From contig JAQXDZ010000065.1 in the NCBI GenBank assembly GCA_029251085.1, positions 1-64,000 of the forward strand: a DNA stretch of 64,000 nucleotides. The letters run 5' to 3'. The translations under genes were made by a program, and so were the position numbers. Position 1 is the first letter of the stretch. Each line of letters begins with the position of its first letter. The notes beneath the pieces were generated by a model that had not been told where the DNA came from, did no database searches, and worked only from the letters and a program-made list of their open reading frames with translations. Positions 29,057 to 37,950 of this stretch are shown here, piece after piece. The DNA comes from Mariniblastus sp. (GTDB taxonomy: Bacteria; Planctomycetota; Planctomycetia; Pirellulales; Pirellulaceae).

Positions 29057-29710
29057 ATGGCGTTCCACACCCCCTTCAATCAACGGGCATCTGCCAAAAA
29101 ACAAGCGACACCGGTATACATCGGTTTTCAACCGCCTCGTCCCGAGAGACGGAAATTCAATTGGTGGGGATTTAACGGAATGTGGCTCGCTTTTGGCAGC
29201 CTTCTTACCGCTGGCTTTGCATCACCAATCCCATTGTTGATTAGCCTTAACGGACTTCGTCGCCCGGGGAAAGCAATGGCCTCCATCGGCACCATCGTTT
29301 CGATTGGCGGCGTGGTGATGGCTACGACGATCGTCTTACTTATTTCCAATGCCCATCACCATCGCACGCATACCAGAGAGACCGCCCAACGCAATAAAAT
29401 TGTAAAAAAACAAACCAAGGAAACTGGCGTCTTACTGGCGGTTGCCGCGAACAAAGTCAAAACATTTCAAACAGACGCAGGGGATAATGCTGACTTCGAT
29501 ATCGAAGCTAACATGCTGATTGTCGAACACATTGACCCGTGGGGAGAATCGTTACGATTTGATGCTGGGCCTGATTCAGGGCTTGTTCGCAGCGCAGGCC
29601 CCGACAAAACCTTTAACTCCCAAGACGACATTATGCTCGCACTGTACCCAAAACAAAAATCAAATTCTAAAGTGGCAACCCACAAGTCTCCCGGACATGT
29701 TCACAATTAA
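29057..29710 (+). CDS. membrane protein with DUF4190-like N-terminus and pseudopilin-like C-terminus
   Basis: 217 aa. Basic N-terminus, then two membrane segments (about 42-66 and 75-100) with GLRRPGKAMASIGTIVSIGG between and after, reminiscent of DUF4190. After a His-rich loop and a helix, the C-terminal part (DPWGESLRFDAG, then SAGPDKTFNSQDDI) resembles the end of GspG-type major pseudopilins, where DPWG and the GPD..DD motif form a calcium-binding loop. There is no prepilin cleavage motif. Function unknown. Confidence 0.65.
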   Translation: MAFHTPFNQRASAKKQATPVYIGFQPPRPERRKFNWWGFNGMWLAFGSLLTAGFASPIPLLISLNGLRRPGKAMASIGTIVSIGGVVMATTIVLLISNAHHHRTHTRETAQRNKIVKKQTKETGVLLAVAANKVKTFQTDAGDNADFDIEANMLIVEHIDPWGESLRFDAGPDSGLVRSAGPDKTFNSQDDIMLALYPKQKSNSKVATHKSPGHVHN

Positions 29711-30082
29711 ACAGCGAACGGGCGTGACAACGTGATAAAGCGTCTCAACAGTGACACGTATTTGTGAAGAACTCACTGTAAGAAAAACGGGAATTCGCTC
29801 GCGAACCACACGAAGCTTTACTTGCCTCATGGCCGTGAACTTAGCTTCTCGGCCCGAGTCACTTCAACTGCCCTCGTCCGGCCTGTTTACTTGAAACGAA
29901 CGAAAGTAAACATAATTGAAACCGTTGTTCTCGGTACGATCGGACGCTTATTACCAACGCCAACGACGAGCACGCCAATACAATCAAGACCACCTCGATT
30001 GTCAGGCGATAAAAAATTGGAAGGCGCAACTGTATTTCCCTCGAATACAACGCTAAACCAATTCAAAGCAAGGCGGGCAAAA
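29711..30082. other. intergenic region
   Basis: About 370 bases. The frame of the next gene is open back to 29822, but its extension is not convincing, and the ATG at 30083 begins a normal signal peptide. I see no RNA gene or clear promoter here. Confidence 0.5.
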
Positions 30083-30652
30083 ATGTTTCGATCCAAACTC
30101 TTCGGTTTAGTTCTACCGGTATTGATGATCGTTACAGTTCTGGCGTCGACGGGCTTTGCGCAAACAAAACGGTACATGCGATGGGTTGGTTACGGGATTA
30201 GCGACGGCTACCACGTTGCCACCCCCGGCCCAAACTCGGACTACTACAATCCGTACACCAAACACAACTCTGCTTTGTGGATTCAAGCCAACGAGCCTGC
30301 CCCAAAGCAAATGACTGCCCCGCGCTCCTCCGTTTCAGGTTTTAGCAAGTATCCAAAATTTTCATCGCCGAATCGTCGCCCTTCAAAACGACAGGCTGCC
30401 AGCGCTTCACAGACGATTCGTGAATCAGCAAATTCATTCCAGCCCGTCCCAAATAAAATCAATGCTCCTGCTCGATTTAAACCCTCGGCACCCGCCAATC
30501 CGCCCCAAGCACTTCCCAAAAAGATCTCAACTCTAAAGTCTCAGCGTTCCCCTCAAACAGCCACTCCAATTTCGATCGCCCGTTCACTCCCTTCTCCCAA
30601 TTCAAACAGCACCCATCTCGAATCCGTTGTTATTGCGGGCGGCATCAAATAA
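30083..30652 (+). CDS. exported proline/serine-rich protein of unknown function
   Basis: 189 aa from the ATG at 30083, with AAGGCGGG upstream. Signal peptide residues 1-26 (cleavage near GFAQT). A short conserved-looking block (RWVGYGISDGYHVATPGPNS, then DYYNPYT) follows, and the rest is low-complexity, rich in Pro, Ser, Lys and Ala, probably disordered. No catalytic motif. Followed by an intrinsic terminator. Confidence 0.65.
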   Translation: MFRSKLFGLVLPVLMIVTVLASTGFAQTKRYMRWVGYGISDGYHVATPGPNSDYYNPYTKHNSALWIQANEPAPKQMTAPRSSVSGFSKYPKFSSPNRRPSKRQAASASQTIRESANSFQPVPNKINAPARFKPSAPANPPQALPKKISTLKSQRSPQTATPISIARSLPSPNSNSTHLESVVIAGGIK

Positions 30653-30710
30653 CGCTTACCTGCGAGTCCCGAGATTAACTTCTTAGATTTCAAACCAACT
30701 TTATTCTCTC

Positions 30711-30741
30711 AGCGGCTCCGCATTTCCGGGCCGCTTTTTTT
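30711..30741 (+). terminator. intrinsic terminator
   Basis: AGCGGC and GCCGCT pair around a 13-base loop and are followed by a run of seven T residues, about 60 bp behind the stop codon at 30652. Confidence 0.75.
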
Positions 30742-31010
30742 ATGAATTGCCGGTTGGCAGGCAGCCTACGTTACTATCCTTGCTTGACTTCCAAGCCGAA
30801 CTGCTAGCTGTTGGCGAACTCAAGCAGACCCGATGAATGACGCCCGCGACAAGCCTAGAAATCGCTGGCGTTCTCCCAGCACGATGCTGTCTCCGATTTG
30901 TCTTGACCGCTTGGGAAAGTCAGCCCTATACTCCACGCGATTGGATTCCCGGCTTGCACACTCATTGATTAAGCCGGATTAAAACGAGATCGGTTAATGG
31001 AGAAACCGCG
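30742..31010. other. upstream region of the tandem parvulin gene
   Basis: About 270 bases without an open frame of interest. A GGAG eight bases before the ATG at 31011 is a good ribosome binding site; no clear promoter could be picked out. Confidence 0.4.
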
Positions 31011-32870
31011 ATGGCAAAAAAAGCCAGCATCAGTTGTATTGCAGTCTGCACCCTAGCAGTGTCCTTTGTTGTTTTACCGGGCTTAGACAGCGGTCGGGCA
31101 TTGGGACAAACCAATGCCAACACTCCCGCTCAATTAGCGGCCTCAAAACAGAAACACATCGAAACGCTTGCCGTCGTCAACGGGCACCCAATCACCCGCC
31201 ACCAAATCTCTCAAGAATGTATGCGTCGTTTTGGCGAAGAGGTTCTTGCAAGCCGGATCAAGAAACTCCTCGTACTCGACATGTGCAAAAAAAATGGAGT
31301 GATGATTACCGAGGGAGATGTAAACAATGAGCTGATTGAAAAAGCTAAAAAATTCGGCATGTCAGGTGACAAATACGTACAAATGATTTGCAGTCGTCGT
31401 AACATTACCGTCGACCGTCTTAAAAACGACATTACCTGGCACGAATTGGCCATTCGCAAGTTGGCCGAAAAAAACGTGAAGGTAACGAATCAAGAAATCA
31501 GCGAACGGATGGAGTTCGAATTCGGCCCGAAGGTTCAAGTTCGCCAAATTGTTGTTGATTCGCTTCAGCAAGCTAACCAAATCCATTCCCAACTTCAAAC
31601 GGCTCCCGAAAACTTCGAACGCCTCGCAAAACAGTTTTCACTGGACTCCAATAGTAAATCAATGGGGGGATTACTGCAGCCTATCCGGCGGAACTCAGGT
31701 CTTCCCGAATTTGAAAAACTCGCATTCTCATTGAGTCCCGATGAGGTTTCCCGTGTTCTCGCAATCGCTAACAATTTCGTTATTTTACGATGCGAGCGAT
31801 TCTACCCGGAAGCTGACTTGTCTCCTGCAGAAACCGCATTTCAGCACGAGAGAATCGAGAAACAACTTGCCAGCGACAAGCTTCTTGAATCGGCTCGCGT
31901 TTTGTTTTCGACGGAACAGAAAAACGCCAAAATCGTCAACGTCATGAATGACGAAGTTCTTGCGAAAGAGATGCCGGGCGTGGCCGCAATCGTCAACGGC
32001 CTGCAAATTTTTAAGCGGGATGTTGCGGAAGACTGTATCACCAGATACGGATCGCAAATGCTTGACACCGAAATCAACCGGATGATCCTAATTCAACAAT
32101 TAAAATCAGCTTCGCTGCGTGTCGAAAAAGCAGACATCACGGAAGAAATCACACGGGCAGCCGAATCCCTTGGCCACCTGAATCCAGACGGCAGCGTTAA
32201 CGTTGACGACTGGCTTCAACTCATGACCAACGACGACCTCTCCAAGGTCGATCTTTATATCGAAGATCAAGTCTGGCCAACGGTCGCATTGAAAAAACTA
32301 GTGCAAGACAAAGTCACTGTCACACAAGAGGATATGGACAAAGGATTTGAAGCCAACTTTGGCCCTCGCGTGGAAGTCCTCGTGATCGTTAGCAATGATC
32401 ACAGATCCGCCTTGAAAGTCTGGAACCTCGCCAGCGCCAACCCCACCCCCGATTACTTTGGCAAACTGGCCAATCAGTACTCAATCGAACCAGCCTCAAA
32501 AAACAACTTTGGTGCAGTCCCTCCGATTCAAAAACACGGTGGTCAGCCCGACCTGGAAAAAGAGGCATTCAATCTGCAGGCGAATGAACTTTCCAAAGTT
32601 GTCCAGATGGGCGAGTACTGGGTGACGATGCTCTGCCTCGGACGCACCGAACCCGTTGTCTCTGATTTTGACGCGGTGAAGGAGGAACTTCAAAAGAATA
32701 TTCTTGAAAAGAAGCTCAACATTGAGATGGCCCAGAAATTCCAAACGCTTCGCCAAGACTCTCAGATTGATAATTTCCTCAGTGGCACGTCTCAGCCTGG
32801 AGCATCCGCCATACGATCTGCCCGGCTACAGAATACGAACCACAGTTCGACCCCATCGAACTTTAAATAG
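31011..32870 (+). CDS. exported protein with two parvulin-like modules
   Basis: 619 aa, signal peptide residues about 1-32 (cleavage near ALGQT). The protein is an internal duplication. Module 1: SurA-like N-domain starting at VVNGHPITRHQISQECMRRF (about 50) and parvulin domain at about 170-270 (VRQIVVDS, FSLDSNSKSMGGLLQPI, FVILRCERF). Module 2: IVNGLQIFKRDVAEDCITRY (about 330) and parvulin domain at about 460-555 (EVLVIVSND, SIEPASKNNFGAVPPI, WVTMLCLGR). The second catalytic domain is more degenerate. Probably a periplasmic chaperone/isomerase. Followed by its own terminator. Confidence 0.85.
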   Translation: MAKKASISCIAVCTLAVSFVVLPGLDSGRALGQTNANTPAQLAASKQKHIETLAVVNGHPITRHQISQECMRRFGEEVLASRIKKLLVLDMCKKNGVMITEGDVNNELIEKAKKFGMSGDKYVQMICSRRNITVDRLKNDITWHELAIRKLAEKNVKVTNQEISERMEFEFGPKVQVRQIVVDSLQQANQIHSQLQTAPENFERLAKQFSLDSNSKSMGGLLQPIRRNSGLPEFEKLAFSLSPDEVSRVLAIANNFVILRCERFYPEADLSPAETAFQHERIEKQLASDKLLESARVLFSTEQKNAKIVNVMNDEVLAKEMPGVAAIVNGLQIFKRDVAEDCITRYGSQMLDTEINRMILIQQLKSASLRVEKADITEEITRAAESLGHLNPDGSVNVDDWLQLMTNDDLSKVDLYIEDQVWPTVALKKLVQDKVTVTQEDMDKGFEANFGPRVEVLVIVSNDHRSALKVWNLASANPTPDYFGKLANQYSIEPASKNNFGAVPPIQKHGGQPDLEKEAFNLQANELSKVVQMGEYWVTMLCLGRTEPVVSDFDAVKEELQKNILEKKLNIEMAQKFQTLRQDSQIDNFLSGTSQPGASAIRSARLQNTNHSSTPSNFK

Positions 32871-32910
32871 TCTGTAAACAATGCGATCCCCATCGCCCTG
32901 TTAGAACTAC

Positions 32911-32946
32911 CAACAGCCGTACTGATTCAGTTCGGCTGTTTTTTTG
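32911..32946 (+). terminator. intrinsic terminator after the tandem parvulin gene
   Basis: AACAGCCG and CGGCTGTT pair around a 13-base loop, immediately followed by a T-run. Confidence 0.8.
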
Positions 32947-33049
32947 TCCACATCGATTGCTTTCCTTTCTACAGTCGCAAATTAGAATTTAACCAGCGTA
33001 AAATCCCAACGTTAAATTCTTTCAACCTGAATGAGTGATCACTGAGAGC

Positions 33050-33640
33050 ATGAATAAACGCCCCTCTACACCACCACGCATCCCAAAAATCACCGTAAAA
33101 AAATTACTGAGTGCAATAATCATCGTTCTGATTATTGCCTATCAATGGTACGCCGAGTCAACGTCGATCACCGACACGGTGGCCACGCCGCAACCTAGTG
33201 TTTTTTCTACGACGACGTCTCAGACGCCCGACAACGCGACTGCGACTTTGGAGCACCGTTACCTGCGCGACGGACGGGGTGAAAACCTCTTATCTCCAGC
33301 CGGACTCGTTTACACCTCCGGAAGAAGCGGACATCGAAGTAAACACGTAATGCGACACGCAAGCGACGAACCAGACCGCCCGGGGCCACATGGCGTCTTT
33401 GATGCTCAAGGAGATGATGTTTTCCGATTGATTGACGAAGCTTACGAATTGATTCAATCAGGTTCGAATCGCGTTAAAACAATCCCTGAAGGAAACGGGA
33501 AAACGGAATACATCATTCATATGAACCGGCGAATCGGTTACCTTGGAGGAGAGACCGGAGCACGCAAAAACCACCCCTCCCTCGACAGACTCAACTTAGT
33601 TCTTGGCGAAAACCGGGTGATTACCGCGTACCCTTATTAA
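33050..33640 (+). CDS. membrane-anchored putative RNase-fold (BECR-like) protein
   Basis: 196 aa from the ATG at 33050 (GAG just upstream; a GTG at 33035 would add five residues). One N-terminal membrane segment (about 17-36), a Thr/Ser-rich linker, then a C-terminal domain of about 110 residues. It starts with SGHRSKHVMRHASDEPDRPG, continues with PHGVFD and DDVFRLIDEAYELI, and ends in a beta strand RVITAYPY. The spaced His/Arg residues and the ITAYP ending recall barnase/EndoU/colicin-type (BECR) ribonuclease domains of toxins. No immunity-like gene is adjacent (the aminotransferase follows convergently). The nuclease role is inference. Confidence 0.6.
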   Translation: MNKRPSTPPRIPKITVKKLLSAIIIVLIIAYQWYAESTSITDTVATPQPSVFSTTTSQTPDNATATLEHRYLRDGRGENLLSPAGLVYTSGRSGHRSKHVMRHASDEPDRPGPHGVFDAQGDDVFRLIDEAYELIQSGSNRVKTIPEGNGKTEYIIHMNRRIGYLGGETGARKNHPSLDRLNLVLGENRVITAYPY

Positions 33641-33727
33641 CGCATGCTTGGAATCAGCGCACACAAGCGTCAACTCGTCCACTACGATCCCAGCGTCTAA
33701 AATCAAGGGTTTAGAAATTAGGATTGA

Positions 33728-34918
33728 TTAAACCACCGAGGCAATTGCATCGCACAACCGGTCTAGGTTTTCGCTGTTAATACCCGCGACGTTGATCCTA
33801 CCGCTTCCCAGAATGTAGATGGAGTACTCACTTTTCAGTCGCTCCACCTGCTCCGGTGTCAATCCTGAGTAACTGAACATTCCGCGTTGCCGATTGATGT
33901 ACTCAAAGTTTTTCTCAGGAACCCGAGCCTGCATCGCGGCAACAAATTTTTCACGCAGCTCAAGAATTCGCTGTCGAATTTCGGTCAACTCAGATGTCCA
34001 GAGTTTCCTCAATTCGGAATCATGCAGGACCGTATTGACAATCGCGCCACCGTGCAACGGAGGGTTGGAGTACATCGTTCGAATCGTCAATTTAATTTGA
34101 CTTAGCATCGCTGCCGCAGTTTCTGCGTTTGGTGAAATTGCTGAAATCCCGCCCACGCGTTCGGCATACAAACCAAAATTTTTCGAAAACGAATTACAAA
34201 CAAGAGCTTCACCGCCACTCTCAATGAAATTTCGGATTGGGAATGCATCCGCGTCTAAGCTCTCGCCAAACCCCTGGTAGGCAAAATCAAAGATTGGAAA
34301 CAGTTGGCGTTCCTTGATGAATTCACCCAGAACTTTCCACTGCTCAATTGTCGGGTCCACTCCCGTTGGATTGTGACACACCGTATGCAGCAAGACCGCC
34401 TCGTTCGGTTGAGCATGACGGAGGGATTCGAGGATGCGATCAAAATCCAACCCTGTTCCCTGCTCATCGAGATAGTCGTACTTTTTTACTTCTAAACCGG
34501 CGGCGCCATAAATTTTTGGATGGTTAGCCCACGTCGGATTGCTCATCCAAACCGTGTTTACATTGAATACACGACGAAGCAGTTCTCCCGCCAACCGCAA
34601 GGAAACGGTCCCGCCCGGCGTTTGAGCCGACACCGAATGAACCGACGGCGAGTCGTATAGCGACTCACCGAGGATTAATTTCCCAATCGCTTGATTGTAT
34701 GCTGGAGCACCATCGATGGGGAGATAACTTTTGGTTCCATGCCCAGCAAGTAATTTCTCCTCGGCCAATCGAACACATTGCATGACGGGGGTTGTCCCCG
34801 ATTCGTCCTGATAAACTCCGACAGACAGATTAATCTTGAGCGGATTTTCATCCTTTTTAAATTGTTCAATCAGCCCAAAAATGGAGTCTGGTGGGTTTAG
34901 CGGTGCAGATTCAAACAT
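33728..34918 (-). CDS. aromatic/aspartate aminotransferase (class I PLP)
   Basis: 396 aa from the ATG at 34918, chosen for the AAGG upstream and the family-like MFESAPLNPPDSIFGL start; the frame extends 18 codons further. Fold-type I PLP enzyme of the AspC/TyrB group: SVGVYQDESG, the PLP-stacking region (QTPGGTVSLRLAG), HTVCHNPTGVDPT, DFAYQGFG, PLP-binding Lys in CNSFSKNFGLYAERVG, and a C-terminal Arg in SGRINVAG. It transfers amino groups between aspartate or aromatic amino acids and 2-oxoglutarate. Divergent from the inositol phosphate synthase gene. Confidence 0.93.
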   Translation of the reverse strand: MFESAPLNPPDSIFGLIEQFKKDENPLKINLSVGVYQDESGTTPVMQCVRLAEEKLLAGHGTKSYLPIDGAPAYNQAIGKLILGESLYDSPSVHSVSAQTPGGTVSLRLAGELLRRVFNVNTVWMSNPTWANHPKIYGAAGLEVKKYDYLDEQGTGLDFDRILESLRHAQPNEAVLLHTVCHNPTGVDPTIEQWKVLGEFIKERQLFPIFDFAYQGFGESLDADAFPIRNFIESGGEALVCNSFSKNFGLYAERVGGISAISPNAETAAAMLSQIKLTIRTMYSNPPLHGGAIVNTVLHDSELRKLWTSELTEIRQRILELREKFVAAMQARVPEKNFEYINRQRGMFSYSGLTPEQVERLKSEYSIYILGSGRINVAGINSENLDRLCDAIASVV

Positions 34919-35228
34919 CAACTTGCCTTCTGTCTTCTTTAAATTTCCAACTATCGACCAACAATTTAACACGGTTGGACGCGTCCGAAAGACCCCAAAC
35001 TTTACTTCAGAGGATTTACCTGTGGACGACCATGCAATCGCTACTACTCATCCACAGTGCCAAAACGCACGCTCGACTCGTTCAGATTTCTCTATCCCCA
35101 TTGCGACGCCGTTGCAGCGAGGTGATTGGCTAGTAATAATCCATAGCTCAGAAAACGGTGTCTGAGACCCGCCCTAACGGTGGCTTTACTTTTAACGAAC
35201 TTCCTTGATTCCCAGTTTCAGAAATTCT
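34919..35228. other. divergent intergenic region
   Basis: About 310 bases between the aminotransferase and inositol-3-phosphate synthase genes. Open frames here are short and not gene-like; no clear operator or promoter was identified. Confidence 0.4.
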
Positions 35229-36425
35229 ATGTCAAAACGTGTTGGACTATGGCTAATCGGAGCCCACGGAGGCGTTTCCACTACTGTTGTCGTCGGCCTT
35301 GCTGCACTCAAATTAAACCTTGTGGATGACTGTGGATTGGTAAGTCAACTCGAGCAATTCTCTGATCTGGACCTGATCGATTGGAATCAAATCGTGATGG
35401 GTGGGCACGAGATTCGAAAAACAGACAGCCGCACCGAAGCATTTTTACTTTCTGGAACCACGCCAGCTATCAGCCGTGAACTTGTGATCCAATGCGAAGC
35501 TGAACTGGCAGAGTTTGATAAGAATGTTCGACCGGGCGTGCTGTTCAATGTTGGAGAGACAATTACGAAATTGGCGACAGCGGAATTTGTCAACCAAACG
35601 GAAACCGCCCAATCGGCAATCGATCAAATTCAAAGTGATCTCCTCGAGTTTAAGGAGAACAACGAACTCGACCAAGTCATTGTTTTGAATCTTGCTTCGA
35701 CGGAACCTCCTGTCGATCCAGAATCCATTCCAGATACTTGGGATGCACTTCAACCCACGCTCACCGATTCCAATTGCGAGTTGCCCGCGAGTTCGCTTTA
35801 CGCCATTGCGGCGCTAGACAAAGGCTGGCCTTTCATCAATTTCACGCCTTCGTTGGGAAGTTGCCCAAAAGCAATCGACGAATTAGCGGTAACGCGTGGA
35901 ACCTGCCACATTGGTCACGATGGCAAAACTGGCGAGACTTTTCTGAAGAGTGTACTTGCCCCCGCTTTTGCGAATCGAAATTTAGAAATAATGAGCTGGG
36001 TTGGGCATAACATTTTTGGCAACATGGATGGACAGGTTCTCGACGATCCAATTAATAAACAGACAAAAGTAACCAGCAAGGATCGCCTCTTGGGGCAGAT
36101 TCTGGGCTACGACCCGCAGACCCATATCAGCATCGAATACATCAAAAGTCTTGGAGATTGGAAAACCGCCTGGGATCACATTCACTTCCGAGGTTTCCTT
36201 GGGACCCCCATGATCATGACATTCACTTGGCAGGGTTGCGATTCCATTTTGGCGGCTCCCTTGGTCCTCGACCTATTCCGATTTACCGAAAAAGCCAATC
36301 GAAATGGCGAGACGGGTTTGTTGACCTTCCTTGCCAGTTTCTTCAAATCCCCGTTGGGCACAGACGAAAACGATTTTGCCGCTCAATTTAAAATGCTGAC
36401 AGATTGGGCAGACCAAAACAAATAA
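35229..36425 (+). CDS. inositol-3-phosphate synthase
   Basis: 398 aa from the ATG at 35229; a TTG 24 bases upstream is possible but unlikely. NAD-dependent isomerase making inositol 3-phosphate from glucose 6-phosphate. Rossmann start GLWLIGAHGGVSTTVVVGLAAL, then NLASTEPPVD, INFTPSLGSCPKAIDELA, GHDGKTGETFLKSVLAPAF, and SWVGHNIFGNMDGQVLDDP in the catalytic domain. Products could feed inositol lipids or osmolytes. No downstream inositol gene is adjacent. Confidence 0.9.
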   Translation: MSKRVGLWLIGAHGGVSTTVVVGLAALKLNLVDDCGLVSQLEQFSDLDLIDWNQIVMGGHEIRKTDSRTEAFLLSGTTPAISRELVIQCEAELAEFDKNVRPGVLFNVGETITKLATAEFVNQTETAQSAIDQIQSDLLEFKENNELDQVIVLNLASTEPPVDPESIPDTWDALQPTLTDSNCELPASSLYAIAALDKGWPFINFTPSLGSCPKAIDELAVTRGTCHIGHDGKTGETFLKSVLAPAFANRNLEIMSWVGHNIFGNMDGQVLDDPINKQTKVTSKDRLLGQILGYDPQTHISIEYIKSLGDWKTAWDHIHFRGFLGTPMIMTFTWQGCDSILAAPLVLDLFRFTEKANRNGETGLLTFLASFFKSPLGTDENDFAAQFKMLTDWADQNK

Positions 36426-36518
36426 ACCCAACTTCAGGCTGCATTCAATTCTCCATGGCCTTGAGATCCAAAGCTGAAATCCAAGGCCAGAGTTTTCCAA
36501 CACCTTTTGGGTGGCTAC

Positions 36519-36546
36519 AAATGGGTGGCTACAAATTAAGCGAACG
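36519..36546. repeat. 14-bp tandem duplication
   Basis: The unit GGGTGGCTACAAAT occurs twice in direct succession (36519-36532 and 36533-36546) in the spacer behind the inositol phosphate synthase gene. Probably a replication slippage product. Confidence 0.6.
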
Positions 36547-36717
36547 GTTCTGTGAGCTTGTGACCAAGCAACAGGCTCTCAAACCCCACATCAAAAGATC
36601 TGTACGTTTCCAGATTCAATGGACTTAGGAATCAAGAAGATCGAGGTTAGCTTGTTCTTCACGGCCTCTGCTTCTTTAGTAGAACAGCGGCAACACACCC
36701 TCGAGCCGTGGGCAAGA

Positions 36718-37371
36718 TCAAGGATTACTGATGCGACGGAGATACTCGGAAAGTCTCGCTTGAACATCAATCATTTTCTGCCACTGTTCCCGCGTCAGTT
36801 CGACATTCTTCTTCCGCTTATCCAGCTCGACATCACTGACGACTCGCCGGACGTGCATGTGTAAAAATTCAACGACCTCTGAAAGCTGAGCCGCTTGTCC
36901 AGGAGAAAGTCGATCGGGAAGTTTAGGAGGCGTATGAGCAAGTAATGCTTTGCGGCAACTGGGATCCTCTTGCCGGTCTGACTTGACCGCAACATTCTCT
37001 CCTGAAGGCCGAGAGCCTGCTTCTTTTGAATCAACTTTCCGGTCAGCATCGCCTCGGTCGAGCCGATCATTTATTTCAACCCGACTTCCAAAAATCAGAG
37101 TACTTCTTCCGAGTGTGATCAGATCGCCATGCCGCAGGATACGCAACTGGACTTCTTCGTTATTAACTTTCGATCCATTAGTGCTCTCGAGATCCGTAAG
37201 CACGAGATCTTCATGATCTTGTTGGATTTTAAGATGAAACCTAGAAATCCGCTCGTCATTAAGCTGGATTGTATTTCCTTCTTCACGACCAATCGTAACG
37301 GGCGCTGCAATAGATTCGAAAACCTTACCGCGGTCTGAGCCGTCTAGTACCCTTAGAGTGATCGTTGACAT
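36718..37371 (-). CDS. FHA-domain protein
   Basis: 217 aa from the ATG at 37371 (the frame runs 27 codons further without support). N-terminal forkhead-associated domain, residues about 1-95: TIGREEGNTIQL (phosphothreonine-contact Arg), SRFHLKI and DLESTNGSKVNN are the classic FHA landmarks. The C-terminal half is charged, with a helical end (about 150-217), and has no recognised domain. Binds phosphothreonine peptides; partner kinase not in the window. Confidence 0.9.
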   Translation of the reverse strand: MSTITLRVLDGSDRGKVFESIAAPVTIGREEGNTIQLNDERISRFHLKIQQDHEDLVLTDLESTNGSKVNNEEVQLRILRHGDLITLGRSTLIFGSRVEINDRLDRGDADRKVDSKEAGSRPSGENVAVKSDRQEDPSCRKALLAHTPPKLPDRLSPGQAAQLSEVVEFLHMHVRRVVSDVELDKRKKNVELTREQWQKMIDVQARLSEYLRRISNP

Positions 37372-37806
37372 TCGCAAATTGTCCTGAACAATAACGTTTC
37401 GCAAGTTGACGTACCCAAAAAGACAAGAGGCACGCTGGCACAATTGTATCACACATGGAGCCCGAGCTACCGATACAAGTAAGATTACCTTATAATTTTC
37501 GTCATTTTGACTTCCACACCGTTAATCGGCGGCAATAGGGAAGAAATTGACGATTGTCCGGATGTTGTTACGGAATTTCCCGACTTAATCAACATAGTCC
37601 GATCACAAGATCAATGAAAAGACTTGCACAGACTTTTCAAAAATCCAACCTACTGATTTAAAAAATCAACAAAATCCGGTTGGTAAAGAATCAAAAAACA
37701 CGAGAATCCGTGGAACAGATTCGCCATTTGGCGTTGTGATAAATCTTCGCGATGGTAGAATTTCGCCCTGTCACTTAGTCCGGTTCTGCCGCAGACTATT
37801 GTGGAT
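37372..37806. other. divergent intergenic region before tRNA-Arg
   Basis: About 435 AT-rich bases between the FHA gene and the tRNA. Apart from the candidate tRNA promoter listed separately, nothing recognisable is present. Confidence 0.5.
37734..37761 (+). promoter_or_regulatory. candidate promoter of tRNA-Arg
   Basis: TTGTGA and TAGAAT are separated by 16 bases and end 45 bases before the tRNA 5' end; a reasonable but unproven sigma-70-type match. Confidence 0.4.
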
Positions 37807-37880
<74 letters not shown>

Positions 37881-37893
37881 CTTTTTGAAATTG

Positions 37894-37928
37894 AAAAAAC
37901 CGAGGTCGGAAACGGCCTCGGTTTTTTT
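37894..37928 (+). terminator. bidirectional intrinsic terminator after tRNA-Arg
   Basis: AAAACCGAGG pairs with CCTCGGTTTT around TCGGAAACGG, with an A-run on one side and seven T residues on the other. It can serve the tRNA (plus strand) and the convergent PepSY gene (minus strand). Confidence 0.88.
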
Positions 37929-37950
37929 GTGCGCTGAATTCACCAAACGC

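Noticed and set aside
36519-36546. Possible start of a CRISPR or satellite array
   Set aside because: Only two short units without spacers; a simple tandem duplication. No CRISPR array or cas gene was seen anywhere in the window.
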